This document shows, one piece after another, positions 33,643 through 41,772 of a DNA stretch of 63,229 nt. The stretch spans positions 1 to 63,229 of the forward strand of contig CAHJWO010000001.1 of the NCBI GenBank assembly GCA_903642295.1, in the 5' to 3' direction. The notes beneath the pieces are model-generated. The model had not been told where the DNA came from and ran no database searches. It saw only the letters and a list, made by a program, of their open reading frames with translations. Position numbers and translations under genes: made by a program. How positions within the stretch are numbered: the first letter of the stretch is position 1; each line of letters opens with the position of its first letter. Origin of the DNA: PVC group bacterium (GTDB taxonomy: Bacteria; Verrucomicrobiota; Verrucomicrobiia; Chthoniobacterales; SZAS-18).

Positions 33643-33828
33643 GCCGCCGGCCGGAAGGTTTGCCTACGGCTGTCTCGCGGACTCGGCTTTCGACTGCGCT
33701 CGTGCCTCGCTTCGCTCAGGATGACAGAAGGGGGACGGGCGGGTCGGGCGGACGGTGGACGGGGAGGTGGTACTTTGCGGAGAGGTCCTTCGACTGCGCT
33801 CGCGGACTCGCTTCGCTCAGAATGACGG
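33643..33828. repeat. CTCAGGATGACA-type repeats, copy 2 and a partial copy
   Basis: 33643-33726 is the reverse complement of the left part of the element at 28481, with only a few differences. 33785-33828 resembles its right part (GGTCCTTCGA... ending in CTCAGAATGACGG). Together with the nonamer element, this accounts for most of the gap upstream of the beta-glucosidase gene. Confidence 0.7.
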
Positions 33829-33875
33829 AGTTTTTGGCGGCAGCGCGCGGCCGAGGAAACGATTAGGATGGGAGC

Positions 33876-35231
33876 ATGACAATTTCCTTTCCCGCCGGGT
33901 TCGTCTGGGGTGCGGCGACCTCGGGCTACCAGATCGAGGGCGCGCCGGAGGCCGACGGCAAGGGGGCGTCCATCTGGGATACCTTCGTGAAGGTGCCGGG
34001 CAAGATTCTGCACGGCGATACCGGGGCGCGGGCTTGCAATACTTACGACCCGAAGCAGTTGGAAGCGGATATGGACTTGATGGTGAGGCTGGGGCTGAAG
34101 TCTTTCATTTTTTCCGTGCAGTGGCCGCGCATTCAGCCGGACGGCCGCGGTGGGGCCAATGCGAAGGGATTGGATTATTACCGACGGCTCGTCGATGGGT
34201 TGCAGGCGCGGGGAATCGCACCGGCGCTCACCTTGTACCACTGGGAGTTGCCGCAGGCATTGCAGGACCGTGGGGGTTGGGTGAACCGGGAGACCGTGGC
34301 GCGGTTCGTGGAGTACGCGACGATTTTGTACGATGCGCTGGCCGCGCAGGTGCCGATCTGGGTGACACAGAACGAGCCGCACACGACGGCGTGGCTCGGT
34401 TACGGGTACGGCAAACACGCGCCGGGGGTGGCGGACGAGAAAAGCGTGTTTGCCGTGGCGCATCATTTGTTGCTCTCGCACGGGTTGGCCGTGAAGACTT
34501 TGCGCGGACGCGTGGCGAACGTAAAGACGGCGTTTGGACCGGTGCTGAACGTGACACCGGCGCGACCGGTAAGGCCGGACTCGGAACATGACCGGCTGGC
34601 GGCAAAACGGTTCGACGGCGATCAGAACCGGTTGTTCCTCGACCCGATTTTCCGGGGAGAATATCCGGCGGACGTGGTCGAGTACCGGCGCGAGGCGGCG
34701 GGCGGGTGGAAGTTCGTGCGGGCGGAGGACCTGGAGATTATCCATACGGCGGTGGATTTTCTGGGCGTGAATTATTACACGCCGACCATGATCGCCGCCG
34801 GGCCGGGGGATCGTCCCGAATGGCGGCCCAACCCCGGTCCGACGACCGCGATGGGTTGGGCGATTGATCCGGCGGGTTTGCATGAGGTGTTGGACAGAGT
34901 GCGGACGGAGTACACGGGGAATCTGCCGCTATACGTTTCCGAGAACGGGGCGTCGTTTCGGGATTATCTAAATCCGGAGGGCGAGTGCCGGGACCCGGAG
35001 AGGGTGGATTTCTTGAGGGGGCATTTGCGGGAGGCGCACCGGGCGATTGAAGACGGGGTGCCGCTGGCGGGGTATTTCGTGTGGTCGTTGCTGGACAACT
35101 TCGAGTGGGACAGCGCTTACCGGGAACGGTTCGGGTTGGTTTACGTCGATTATCCGACGCAACGGCGGGTGCCGAAGAGTTCGTTCGAGTGGTATCGGGA
35201 GGTGATCGAGCGGAACGGGCTGGAGGGATGA
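33876..35231 (+). CDS. Family GH1 beta-glucosidase
   Basis: A 451-residue cytoplasmic glycoside hydrolase family 1 enzyme that hydrolyses beta-glucosides such as cellobiose. It starts with the typical FPAGFVWGAATSGYQIEGAP. The acid/base is Glu167 in VTQNEPHT and the nucleophile is Glu356 in LYVSENGAS (Ser where Thr is common). The C-terminal WSLLDNFEWDSAYRERFGLV is the expected GH1 block. A purine-rich ribosome-binding site (GGATGGGAGC) precedes the ATG. No sugar transporter or regulator is adjacent, so it appears to be a stand-alone gene. The exact glycoside cannot be told from sequence. Confidence 0.95.
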   Translation: MTISFPAGFVWGAATSGYQIEGAPEADGKGASIWDTFVKVPGKILHGDTGARACNTYDPKQLEADMDLMVRLGLKSFIFSVQWPRIQPDGRGGANAKGLDYYRRLVDGLQARGIAPALTLYHWELPQALQDRGGWVNRETVARFVEYATILYDALAAQVPIWVTQNEPHTTAWLGYGYGKHAPGVADEKSVFAVAHHLLLSHGLAVKTLRGRVANVKTAFGPVLNVTPARPVRPDSEHDRLAAKRFDGDQNRLFLDPIFRGEYPADVVEYRREAAGGWKFVRAEDLEIIHTAVDFLGVNYYTPTMIAAGPGDRPEWRPNPGPTTAMGWAIDPAGLHEVLDRVRTEYTGNLPLYVSENGASFRDYLNPEGECRDPERVDFLRGHLREAHRAIEDGVPLAGYFVWSLLDNFEWDSAYRERFGLVYVDYPTQRRVPKSSFEWYREVIERNGLEG

Positions 35232-35319
35232 AGGAAGTGGGAAGTCGGTTGTGTCTCGCTCCGCTCAGGAGGACAGAGTTTTGTAGGCGGCGTCGTGTTG
35301 CCGGGGTTATGGAAGAGAG

Positions 35320-35877
35320 ATGGAGCCCGTGTTTTTTCCGACGCCGGGAGATTTGCGAGCGTGGTTTATGCGGTATGCCACGGCGGAGAAGGAATTGCTC
35401 GTCGGCTATTATAAGAAGGGATCGGGGAAGGCGAGCGTGACCTGGCCGGAGACCGTTGACGAGGCGCTTTGCGTCGGGTGGATCGACGGGGTGAGAAGGA
35501 GTTTGGGAGAAGAGTGTTACACGGTGCGCTTTACGCCGCGGAAGCCGGGGAGCATCTGGAGCGCCGTAAATATTCGGCGCGTGGAAGTGCTGACGGCGGA
35601 AGGCCGGATGCGGGCAGCGGGGCTGGCCGCGTTTGAAAGGCGGAAGGAAGCGCGCTCGGGGGTCTATGCGTATGAGCAGAAGGAGGGTGCGGAGTTGCCG
35701 GAGTGGTGCGTCGGGCGGTTTCGGAAGGAGGCAGCGGCGTGGGAGTGGTTTCAGGGACAGGCGGCGTGGTATCGCAGGACGGCGGCCTGGCGGGTAATCA
35801 GCGCGAAGCAGGAGGCAACCCGCGTGAAGCGGTTGGAGGCGTTGATCGAGGCGGCGCGAAGGGGCGTTCGGTGGTGA
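35320..35877 (+). CDS. YdeI/OmpD-associated (OmdA) family protein
   Basis: A 185-residue protein with the family hallmarks LVGYYKKGSGKASVTWPETV, DEALCVGWIDGVRRS, and FTPRKPGSIWSAVNIRRVEV, followed by the C-terminal basic helix AKQEATRVKRLEALIEAARR. Homologues are annotated as bacteriocin-protection or OmpD-associated proteins, but no biochemical activity is firmly established. The ATG at 35320 is well placed. A decayed CTCAGGA-type repeat (35251-35277) lies in the gap after the beta-glucosidase gene. Probably monocistronic. Confidence 0.85.
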   Translation: MEPVFFPTPGDLRAWFMRYATAEKELLVGYYKKGSGKASVTWPETVDEALCVGWIDGVRRSLGEECYTVRFTPRKPGSIWSAVNIRRVEVLTAEGRMRAAGLAAFERRKEARSGVYAYEQKEGAELPEWCVGRFRKEAAAWEWFQGQAAWYRRTAAWRVISAKQEATRVKRLEALIEAARRGVRW

Positions 35878-35929
35878 AACGGTCGGGGGATGGACGGATT
35901 TGGAATGTGCGATGGAAACGCGGATTTTT

Positions 35930-35968
35930 AACGCAGAGGCGCAGAGAGGGAGGAGATTCGCAGAGAAG
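35930..35968. repeat. Interspersed CGCAGAG-type repeat, copy 2
   Basis: Matches the block at 2162-2200 almost throughout (AACGCAGAGGCGCAGAG, then GGGAGGAGATTCGCAGAG). It is the first of three repeat types stacked in the 372-bp gap before hrpA. Confidence 0.6.
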
Positions 35969-36028
35969 AAGTGGGGGGGGAAGAAGCGGGAACCGGAGGT
36001 CCCGAGCACCGGGGTGCCGGAGTATGGA

Positions 36029-36106
36029 ACCGGGAGGACGGGGCTCGAAACCGGGAGGACGGGGCTCGAAACCGGGAGGACGGGGCTCGAAACCGGGAGG
36101 ACGGGA
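36029..36106. repeat. 21-bp minisatellite
   Basis: Three identical 21-bp units (ACCGGGAGGACGGGGCTCGA plus A) and a truncated fourth copy. The perfect identity points to recent expansion. It is intergenic, about 150 bp upstream of hrpA. Confidence 0.9.
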
Positions 36107-36191
36107 GAAAAGGAGCGAAGAGGATGGCGGCGCGGTTTCACGCGGCAAGCGGAGCGCCTGCCCAGCAACGGGAGGGGCCTGCGGCCCAATG

Positions 36192-36218
36192 GGGACGGCT
36201 GGGACAGCCGTCCCTACC
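36192..36218. repeat. Hairpin repeat ending in CCTACCT, copy 2
   Basis: Same stem (GACGGCT/AGCCGTC) and trailer (CCCTACCT) as at 3381-3406. It lies 32 bases upstream of the hrpA start and would fold in the hrpA leader. Confidence 0.65.
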
Positions 36219-36249
36219 TTGTTTTGGATTTTGAGTGTAGCTTGGGCGC

Positions 36250-39200
36250 TTGTCTTCGCCGCCGATCATTCCTGTTCGCTATCCTGCCGAGTTGCCCGTG
36301 ACCGCGCGACGGGAGGACCTGCTGGCCGCGCTGCGGACGAGCCGGGTGGTCGTGGTGGCGGGGGAAACCGGTTCGGGGAAGACCACGCAGTTGCCCAAGA
36401 TGTGTCTGGAGGTGGCACAGGAGCGCGGAGGGTTGGTGAGAACCATCGGTTGCACACAACCCAGGAGAGTGGCGGCGCTGAGCGTGTCGCGGAGGGTCGC
36501 GGAGGAATTGGACGTGACCTGGGGGCGGGAGGTGGGTTGTAAAATCCGGTTCGGCGACAGCACCAGCCGGGAGACGCGCATCAAGTTCATGACCGACGGC
36601 ATCCTGCTGGCGGAGATCCAGTCCGATCCCCTGTTGCGGGCATACGGGACCATCATCCTCGACGAAGCACACGAGCGGTCCCTGAACATTGATTTCTTGT
36701 TGGGATACTTGCAAGGGCTATTGAAGCGCAGGCCGGACGATTTGCAGGTCGTAATCACCTCGGCGACCATCGACACGGCGGCGTTTTCGGCGGCGTTCGG
36801 CGACGCACCGGTCGTGGAGGTTTCCGGGCGGTTGTATCCGGTGGAAGTGCGGTACCACGTGCCGGACCCGGATGACGACGAGGAGGATGATCCGAGCCAC
36901 GTTCTGACGGCGGTGCGGACCGTGGAGGACGTGTTGATCGAGTCGGACGACGGGGACGTTCTGGTGTTCATGCCAACGGAGCGGGATATCCGGGAGACGC
37001 GCGATTTATTGGAGACACGGCTGGGCAAGGGGATCGAGGTGCTGGGCTTGTTCGGGCGGATGCCCGCCGGGGAGCAGACGCGGATTTTCTCCGTGGGCGG
37101 GCAGAGAAGAGTCATCGTTGCGACGAACATCGCGGAGACTTCGCTGACGATTCCGCGCATCCGATACGTGGTCGATGCGGGCTTGTCGCGGATGTCGCGC
37201 TACAATCCGCGGACGCGGACGAAACGGCTGCCGGTGGAAGCGATTTCACAAAGCAGCGCGAACCAACGGGCGGGGCGCGCGGGGCGGCTGCGGGACGGGA
37301 TTTGTATCCGGCTATATAACGAGGAGGATTTCGAGAAGCGGCCGAAGTTCACGCAGCCGGAGATCCAACGCGCGAACCTGGCGGAGGTGATCCTGCGGAT
37401 GAAGGCGTTCCGGCTCGGCGAAATCGAGACGTTCCCGTTTTTGAGTCCGCCGCTGCCGACAGCGATCCGCGCGGGGTATGATCTGCTGCACGAGCTGGGC
37501 GCGCTGGATGACGCGCATGGGCTGACGCCGCTGGGCAGGGAGTTGGCCAGGTTGCCTTTAGATCCGACACTGGGCAGGATGTTGTTGCAGGCGCGGGAGG
37601 AGGGGGCGGTGGAGGAGGTGCTGGTGATTGCCGCCGGGTTGAGCGTGCCCGACCCGCGCGAGTGGCCGGATGATGCCAAGGACGCGGCGGCGGCGGCGCA
37701 CAAGCAGTTCGCGGTGGCGGAGTCGGATTTTTTGACGTTGTTGAAAATCTGGCGCGCGATGCCGGAGTCGGGCAGCGGGAATGCGCTCAGGAAGTTTGCA
37801 AAGGCGAATTTTTTGTCGCAATCGCGGTTGCGGGAGTGGCGGGATGTTCACCGGCAGTTGGCGGAGGTGATGGGGGATGGGGGGGCAGAAGGCAGAAGGC
37901 AGAAGGATGAAGGCAGAAGGCAGAAGGATGAAGGCAGAAGGATGAAGGCAGAAGGAGAAAGAACCAGTGAAGCGCGCGGCGAGAAGGTACGCTCCGCTCA
38001 GGATGACAAAAGTGGGATGCGACGATCTTCGTTGGAGGGAAATGATGCGGCGGTGCATCGTTCCATTTTGACGGGTTTGTTGGGACAGATTGCGCAACGG
38101 AAGGAGCGCAACCTTTACCTAGCATCCGGGAACCGGCAGGTGACCGTATTTCCGGGGTCGGCAATGTATCAACGGCAGGAAAAGAGGCGCAAGGGAGAAG
38201 CGGGAAAGGAGGGGGGCGGCGCGGACGTGGCGAAGAGCGGGCAGCCGCCCTGGATCGTCGCGGGCGAGATCGTGCAGACCTCGCAGCTCTTTGCGCGGAC
38301 GGTGGGGAAGATCAACCCGGAATGGGTGGCGGAACTGGGAGCGCACCTGTGCAAATTTAGTTATGCCGACCCGCATTGGAACGAGAAGGCCGGGCGTGTG
38401 CTGGCCTGGGAGCGGGTGCTCATGCACGGGTTGGAGGTCTTGAAACGGCGGGTGGATTACGGTCGGATCGACGCCGAGAAGGCGACGGAATTGTTTATTC
38501 GAGGAGCGCTGGTAGGGGGAGAAAAGGAACCAAACGGAGAAGATCCAAGGAACCAGGGAACCAAGGAACCAGGGAAGGTTCAAGATTCAAGGTTCAAGGA
38601 GGGGAATGGCGGACGGGCGGACTCGGTGGAGGGTCATCGGTTTTTTCAGCACAATGGACGGTTGCGGGAGAAGATCGAGGCGGCGCTGACGCGGGTAAGG
38701 GACCGGCGCGTCGATGATCTGAACGAGGCGTTCTACCGATTTTATGCGGAACGGATCGAAGGGGTGTCGTCGGTGCACGATTTGAACAAACTGGTGCGGG
38801 AACGGATCGGGCGGGAGCCGGATTTTTTATGCGCAGACGAGGAGACTTTGCTGCCGTCGGGTGAAGCGGGTGGGCTGGCTTTTGATCGGACGCTGTTTCC
38901 CGAGCAGGTGTCGCTGGGCAACACCGCGCTGCCGCTGACCTACGCCTATGCGCCGGGTGAGGATCGCGACGGCGTGACCGTGCGCGTGCCGCTGCCCGTG
39001 GCCGAAAGCCTGACCACCGGACAGTTGCAGTGGATGGTGCCGGGGTTGCGCGAGGAACAGGCCGCGACCCTGTTGCGGGCATTGCCCAAGACGGTGCGGA
39101 AGACGCTGATGCCGCTAGAGCCGAAGGCGCGCATCGTCGCGACGGAGTTTCAGCCGGGGCGCGCGGATTTTCTCGGCGCGCTGGCAGTGTTTTTGGGGCG

Positions 39201-40284
39201 AAGGTTCGGAGTGGAGGTGCGCGCGGAAGATTGGGCGGCGGGAAGTTTGCCCGCCCACTTGATGCCGCGCGTGGAAGTGGTGGACCGGCACGACCGGACG
39301 CTGGCGAGCGGGCGGGATCTGGGGGTAATCCAGGCGACGCTGGAAAAGTCGGAAGTGCGGTCAGACGCGTGGGAACTGGCGGCGAAACGGTGGGCGCGTC
39401 CGGCAGTGAAGACGTGGAGCTTCGGAGACTTGCCCGAGTCTGTCGTGGTGGAGACCATCGGGGGAGCACCGTCCCTGGGTTACCCGGGTTTGAGCGTCCA
39501 CGAAACGGAAGTGGACGGGCGGCTTTTTCGGAAGCGGGAGGAAGCCGAGGCGGCATCACGCGAGGGCGTGCGGCGGCTGGCGGAGCGGGCGTTGGAACGC
39601 GATCTGGCGTGGGTCCGGAAGGAGTTGGGGACGCTGTTGAACAAGGGAACGGCGGCGGTGCGCAAACCGGCGGCGGATTTGCGGTCCGCGCTGGACGCCT
39701 GGGGCGGAAATGCGAAACCCGGAGCGGTCAGCGGCAAGGGGGGCGCGACGGGCGCGAGTGAAGGATTGCAGGAGGCAACCTATCGGCACGTCGTCGGGTT
39801 GGCTCTGACGCTGGAGCCCGTGCTGCCGCTGCGGGAGGCACGGTTTCAGGCGTTGGTGAACACGGCGCGGCGGGATTTGCCGCTGCTCGCACGACGCACC
39901 GGGGAGCAAGTCGCAGCCATCATCGAGCAACGGCGGCAGATTTTAGCTGCGCCGAAGCGTTACGCCGGGATGCAGACAGACCTGGCGCGGCTCGCGTCGG
40001 AGGATTTTCCCGCCCGGACGCCGCCGGGTCAATTGGCGCACGTGCCGCGCTATCTGCGGGCGGTGGCGGTGCGGGCGGAGCGGGCGGTGGTCAGCCCCGC
40101 GAAAGATGCCGACAAGGCACGGCTGCTGGCGGAATTTGACGGATGGGAAACGCGAGTATCCGTGGCGCAGCGGGAGACGTTTCGGTGGCTGTTGGAGGAG
40201 TACCGGGTTTCGGTGTTCGCGCAGGAGTTGGGCACCGCGCAACCGGTGTCCGCGCAGAGGTTGAAGGCGCTGGGGGATTGGTAA
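36250..40284 (+). CDS. hrpA: ATP-dependent RNA helicase HrpA (DEAH box)
   Basis: A 1344-residue HrpA-type helicase. Walker A GETGSGKTT is at residues 38-46, DEAH at about 138-141, SAT in VVITSATIDTAAF, and the HrpA-type QRAGRAGR motif in the second RecA lobe. HA2 and OB domains follow, then the HrpA-specific C-terminal domain. The family acts on RNA and rescues stalled or collided ribosomes. The start is TTG at 36250, with GTG at 36298 as alternative; no ATG precedes Walker A. Two in-frame low-complexity insertions encoded by tandem repeats interrupt the middle of the protein (about residues 545-590 and 760-785), at places where E. coli HrpA has short loops (recalled, not aligned). Confidence 0.93.
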   Translation: MSSPPIIPVRYPAELPVTARREDLLAALRTSRVVVVAGETGSGKTTQLPKMCLEVAQERGGLVRTIGCTQPRRVAALSVSRRVAEELDVTWGREVGCKIRFGDSTSRETRIKFMTDGILLAEIQSDPLLRAYGTIILDEAHERSLNIDFLLGYLQGLLKRRPDDLQVVITSATIDTAAFSAAFGDAPVVEVSGRLYPVEVRYHVPDPDDDEEDDPSHVLTAVRTVEDVLIESDDGDVLVFMPTERDIRETRDLLETRLGKGIEVLGLFGRMPAGEQTRIFSVGGQRRVIVATNIAETSLTIPRIRYVVDAGLSRMSRYNPRTRTKRLPVEAISQSSANQRAGRAGRLRDGICIRLYNEEDFEKRPKFTQPEIQRANLAEVILRMKAFRLGEIETFPFLSPPLPTAIRAGYDLLHELGALDDAHGLTPLGRELARLPLDPTLGRMLLQAREEGAVEEVLVIAAGLSVPDPREWPDDAKDAAAAAHKQFAVAESDFLTLLKIWRAMPESGSGNALRKFAKANFLSQSRLREWRDVHRQLAEVMGDGGAEGRRQKDEGRRQKDEGRRMKAEGERTSEARGEKVRSAQDDKSGMRRSSLEGNDAAVHRSILTGLLGQIAQRKERNLYLASGNRQVTVFPGSAMYQRQEKRRKGEAGKEGGGADVAKSGQPPWIVAGEIVQTSQLFARTVGKINPEWVAELGAHLCKFSYADPHWNEKAGRVLAWERVLMHGLEVLKRRVDYGRIDAEKATELFIRGALVGGEKEPNGEDPRNQGTKEPGKVQDSRFKEGNGGRADSVEGHRFFQHNGRLREKIEAALTRVRDRRVDDLNEAFYRFYAERIEGVSSVHDLNKLVRERIGREPDFLCADEETLLPSGEAGGLAFDRTLFPEQVSLGNTALPLTYAYAPGEDRDGVTVRVPLPVAESLTTGQLQWMVPGLREEQAATLLRALPKTVRKTLMPLEPKARIVATEFQPGRADFLGALAVFLGRRFGVEVRAEDWAAGSLPAHLMPRVEVVDRHDRTLASGRDLGVIQATLEKSEVRSDAWELAAKRWARPAVKTWSFGDLPESVVVETIGGAPSLGYPGLSVHETEVDGRLFRKREEAEAASREGVRRLAERALERDLAWVRKELGTLLNKGTAAVRKPAADLRSALDAWGGNAKPGAVSGKGGATGASEGLQEATYRHVVGLALTLEPVLPLREARFQALVNTARRDLPLLARRTGEQVAAIIEQRRQILAAPKRYAGMQTDLARLASEDFPARTPPGQLAHVPRYLRAVAVRAERAVVSPAKDADKARLLAEFDGWETRVSVAQRETFRWLLEEYRVSVFAQELGTAQPVSAQRLKALGDW
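37884..37960. repeat. Heptamer tandem repeat inside hrpA, array 1
   Basis: Eleven consecutive heptamers, seven GGCAGAA, three GGATGAA and a final GGAGAAA. Because 7 is not a multiple of 3, the array encodes a 7-residue period (EGRRQKD). It is followed at 37981-38009 by a fragment of the CTCAGGATGACA repeat, also read in frame. Gain or loss of a single unit would shift the hrpA frame. Confidence 0.9.
38545..38597. repeat. Octamer and heptamer repeat inside hrpA, array 2
   Basis: Four octamers alternating CCAAGGAA and CCAGGGAA, then three heptamers GGTTCAA, GATTCAA, GGTTCAA. The heptamers are the same units found in the yheT leader at 28391. The array encodes a hydrophilic loop in HrpA. Confidence 0.85.
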
Positions 40285-40377
40285 GGAGTTGGCGGTGAAA
40301 GTTGAGCGGGTGGGAAAGGGGAGATTGAATGCCGCCGCCGCATTTGAACGTTGGCCCGGTTCGTTCTAATTTCGAGG

Positions 40378-41364
40378 ATGCAAACGCGCACACTTGGTAA
40401 ATCAGGTCTGACCACTTCTGCTCTCGGTCTGGGATGCATGGGAATGAGCGAGTTCTACGGGGCGGGCGACGATGCGGAATCCATCGCCACGATTGAACGA
40501 GCCGTCGAGCAGGGCTGTGTTTTTCTCGACACGGCGGACATGTACGGCGTGGGCCGCAACGAGGAACTGGTTGGCAAGGCCATCAAAGGCATCCGCGACA
40601 AGGTGTGTCTCGCCACGAAGTTCGGTAACATGCGCGGGGAGGACGGGAGTTTCAAGGGGGTCAACGGCAGGCCGGAGTATGTGCGGGCCTGTTGTGAGGC
40701 GAGCCTGCGACGGTTGGGCGTCGAGACGCTTGATCTTTATTATCAACACCGCGTGGACCCGAATACCCCCATCGAGGACACGGTCGGCGCGATGGCCGAA
40801 TTGGTGAAGGCAGGCAAGGTGCGCTTTTTGGGTCTGTCGGAGGCGGCACCCGCGACGATTCGCCGCGCGCACGCGGTGCATCCCATCGCGGCGTTGCAGA
40901 CGGAATACTCCTTGTGGAGCCGGGACCCGGAGGACGAGATCTTACCGACGTTGCGAGAGTTGGGCATTGGATTCGTGGCGTACAGCCCGCTCGGGCGCGG
41001 GTTTCTCACCGGACAAGTCAAGCAAATCGCGGATTTGGCCCCGGACGATTACCGCCGCAACAGCCCGCGTTTTCAGGGGGAGAATTTTCAGCGCAACCTG
41101 GACCTGGTGACCAAGGTGGAGGAAATCGCGCGCGGGAAGGGCTGCCAGCCGTCGCAACTCGCGTTGGCCTGGGTGCTCGCGCAGGGCAATGATATCCTCC
41201 CGATTCCGGGCACGAAACGGCGCACGTATCTGGACGAAAATCTCGGCGCATTGGACGTGGCCCTGAGCGGGCAAGACATCGCGGCCATCGACCGCGCCCT
41301 GCCCCACGGGACCGCCGCAGGCACGCGTTATCCAGAATCGGGCATGAAAAATGTGAACCGTTAA
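40378..41364 (+). CDS. Aldo/keto reductase
   Basis: A 328-residue NADPH-dependent aldo/keto reductase of the YajO/AKR13-like group. The catalytic tetrad is visible: Asp51 and Tyr56 ([13 protein letters not shown]), Lys81 (LATKFGN) and His124 (YYQHRVD). The cofactor-binding C-terminal region includes [13 protein letters not shown]. The start ATG follows GAGG very closely, at 3-bp spacing. An open frame to a TTG 27 bases upstream is less likely. The gene stands 93 bp after hrpA. Physiological substrate unknown; detoxification of carbonyl compounds is the usual inference. Confidence 0.93.
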   Translation: MQTRTLGKSGLTTSALGLGCMGMSEFYGAGDDAESIATIERAVEQGCVFLDTADMYGVGRNEELVGKAIKGIRDKVCLATKFGNMRGEDGSFKGVNGRPEYVRACCEASLRRLGVETLDLYYQHRVDPNTPIEDTVGAMAELVKAGKVRFLGLSEAAPATIRRAHAVHPIAALQTEYSLWSRDPEDEILPTLRELGIGFVAYSPLGRGFLTGQVKQIADLAPDDYRRNSPRFQGENFQRNLDLVTKVEEIARGKGCQPSQLALAWVLAQGNDILPIPGTKRRTYLDENLGALDVALSGQDIAAIDRALPHGTAAGTRYPESGMKNVNR

Positions 41365-41461
41365 CTTTGCTTCACGGGGTTGGCAGCCCATCCGTTGCCC
41401 GTTGGGAAGGACGGGCGGAACGTCTCAAAAATAAAAGACCTGCTTTTGGGCATTGAGGATT

Positions 41462-41498
41462 GACCGAGATGTGCAAAACATCTATTGCATGTCGGTCT
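41462..41498 (+). promoter_or_regulatory. Imperfect hairpin upstream of a small gene
   Basis: An outer stem GACCGA/TCGGTC encloses alternative inner pairings: AGATGT/ACATCT, or TGCAA/TTGCA. It ends 7 bases before the ATG of the small gene at 41506. It could be a terminator for the aldo/keto reductase or a leader structure. Confidence 0.4.
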
Positions 41499-41505
41499 TC
41501 TTGCT

Positions 41506-41772
41506 ATGGACTCGTCGCCGCCACCCGTCAAGGTTCTCAAAGCGCTCATCGCTCCCGCCCGCCACAGCGACGGCCCTACCTTGTACCTGATTTGCCAGGA
41601 ATCGAGGACCGGTCAGTGGGAGATCCACGAGCACTTGCCCGACGGAAAGTGTCTGGTCTGGAGCGATCCGCCGGTGGTCGGCCCCCAACAGGCGGAGGCA
41701 GCCATCTACGGCTGGACGCGTGACGCGGCGGCGCCCACCGGGCCAGACGCCGGGAAACAGGCAGGGAAGTGA
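41506..41772 (+). CDS. Small protein of unknown function
   Basis: An 88-residue protein (from the ATG at 41506) that I do not recognise. It has no signal peptide or membrane segment. The middle is aromatic and charged (TGQWEIHEHLPDGKCLVWSD) and the C terminus is Ala/Pro/Gly-rich. Its stop codon overlaps the GTG start of the next gene (GTGA at 41769-41772), so the two are probably co-translated. It may be a plain leader or a partner of the exported delta-60 protein. Confidence 0.55.
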   Translation: MDSSPPPVKVLKALIAPARHSDGPTLYLICQESRTGQWEIHEHLPDGKCLVWSDPPVVGPQQAEAAIYGWTRDAAAPTGPDAGKQAGK

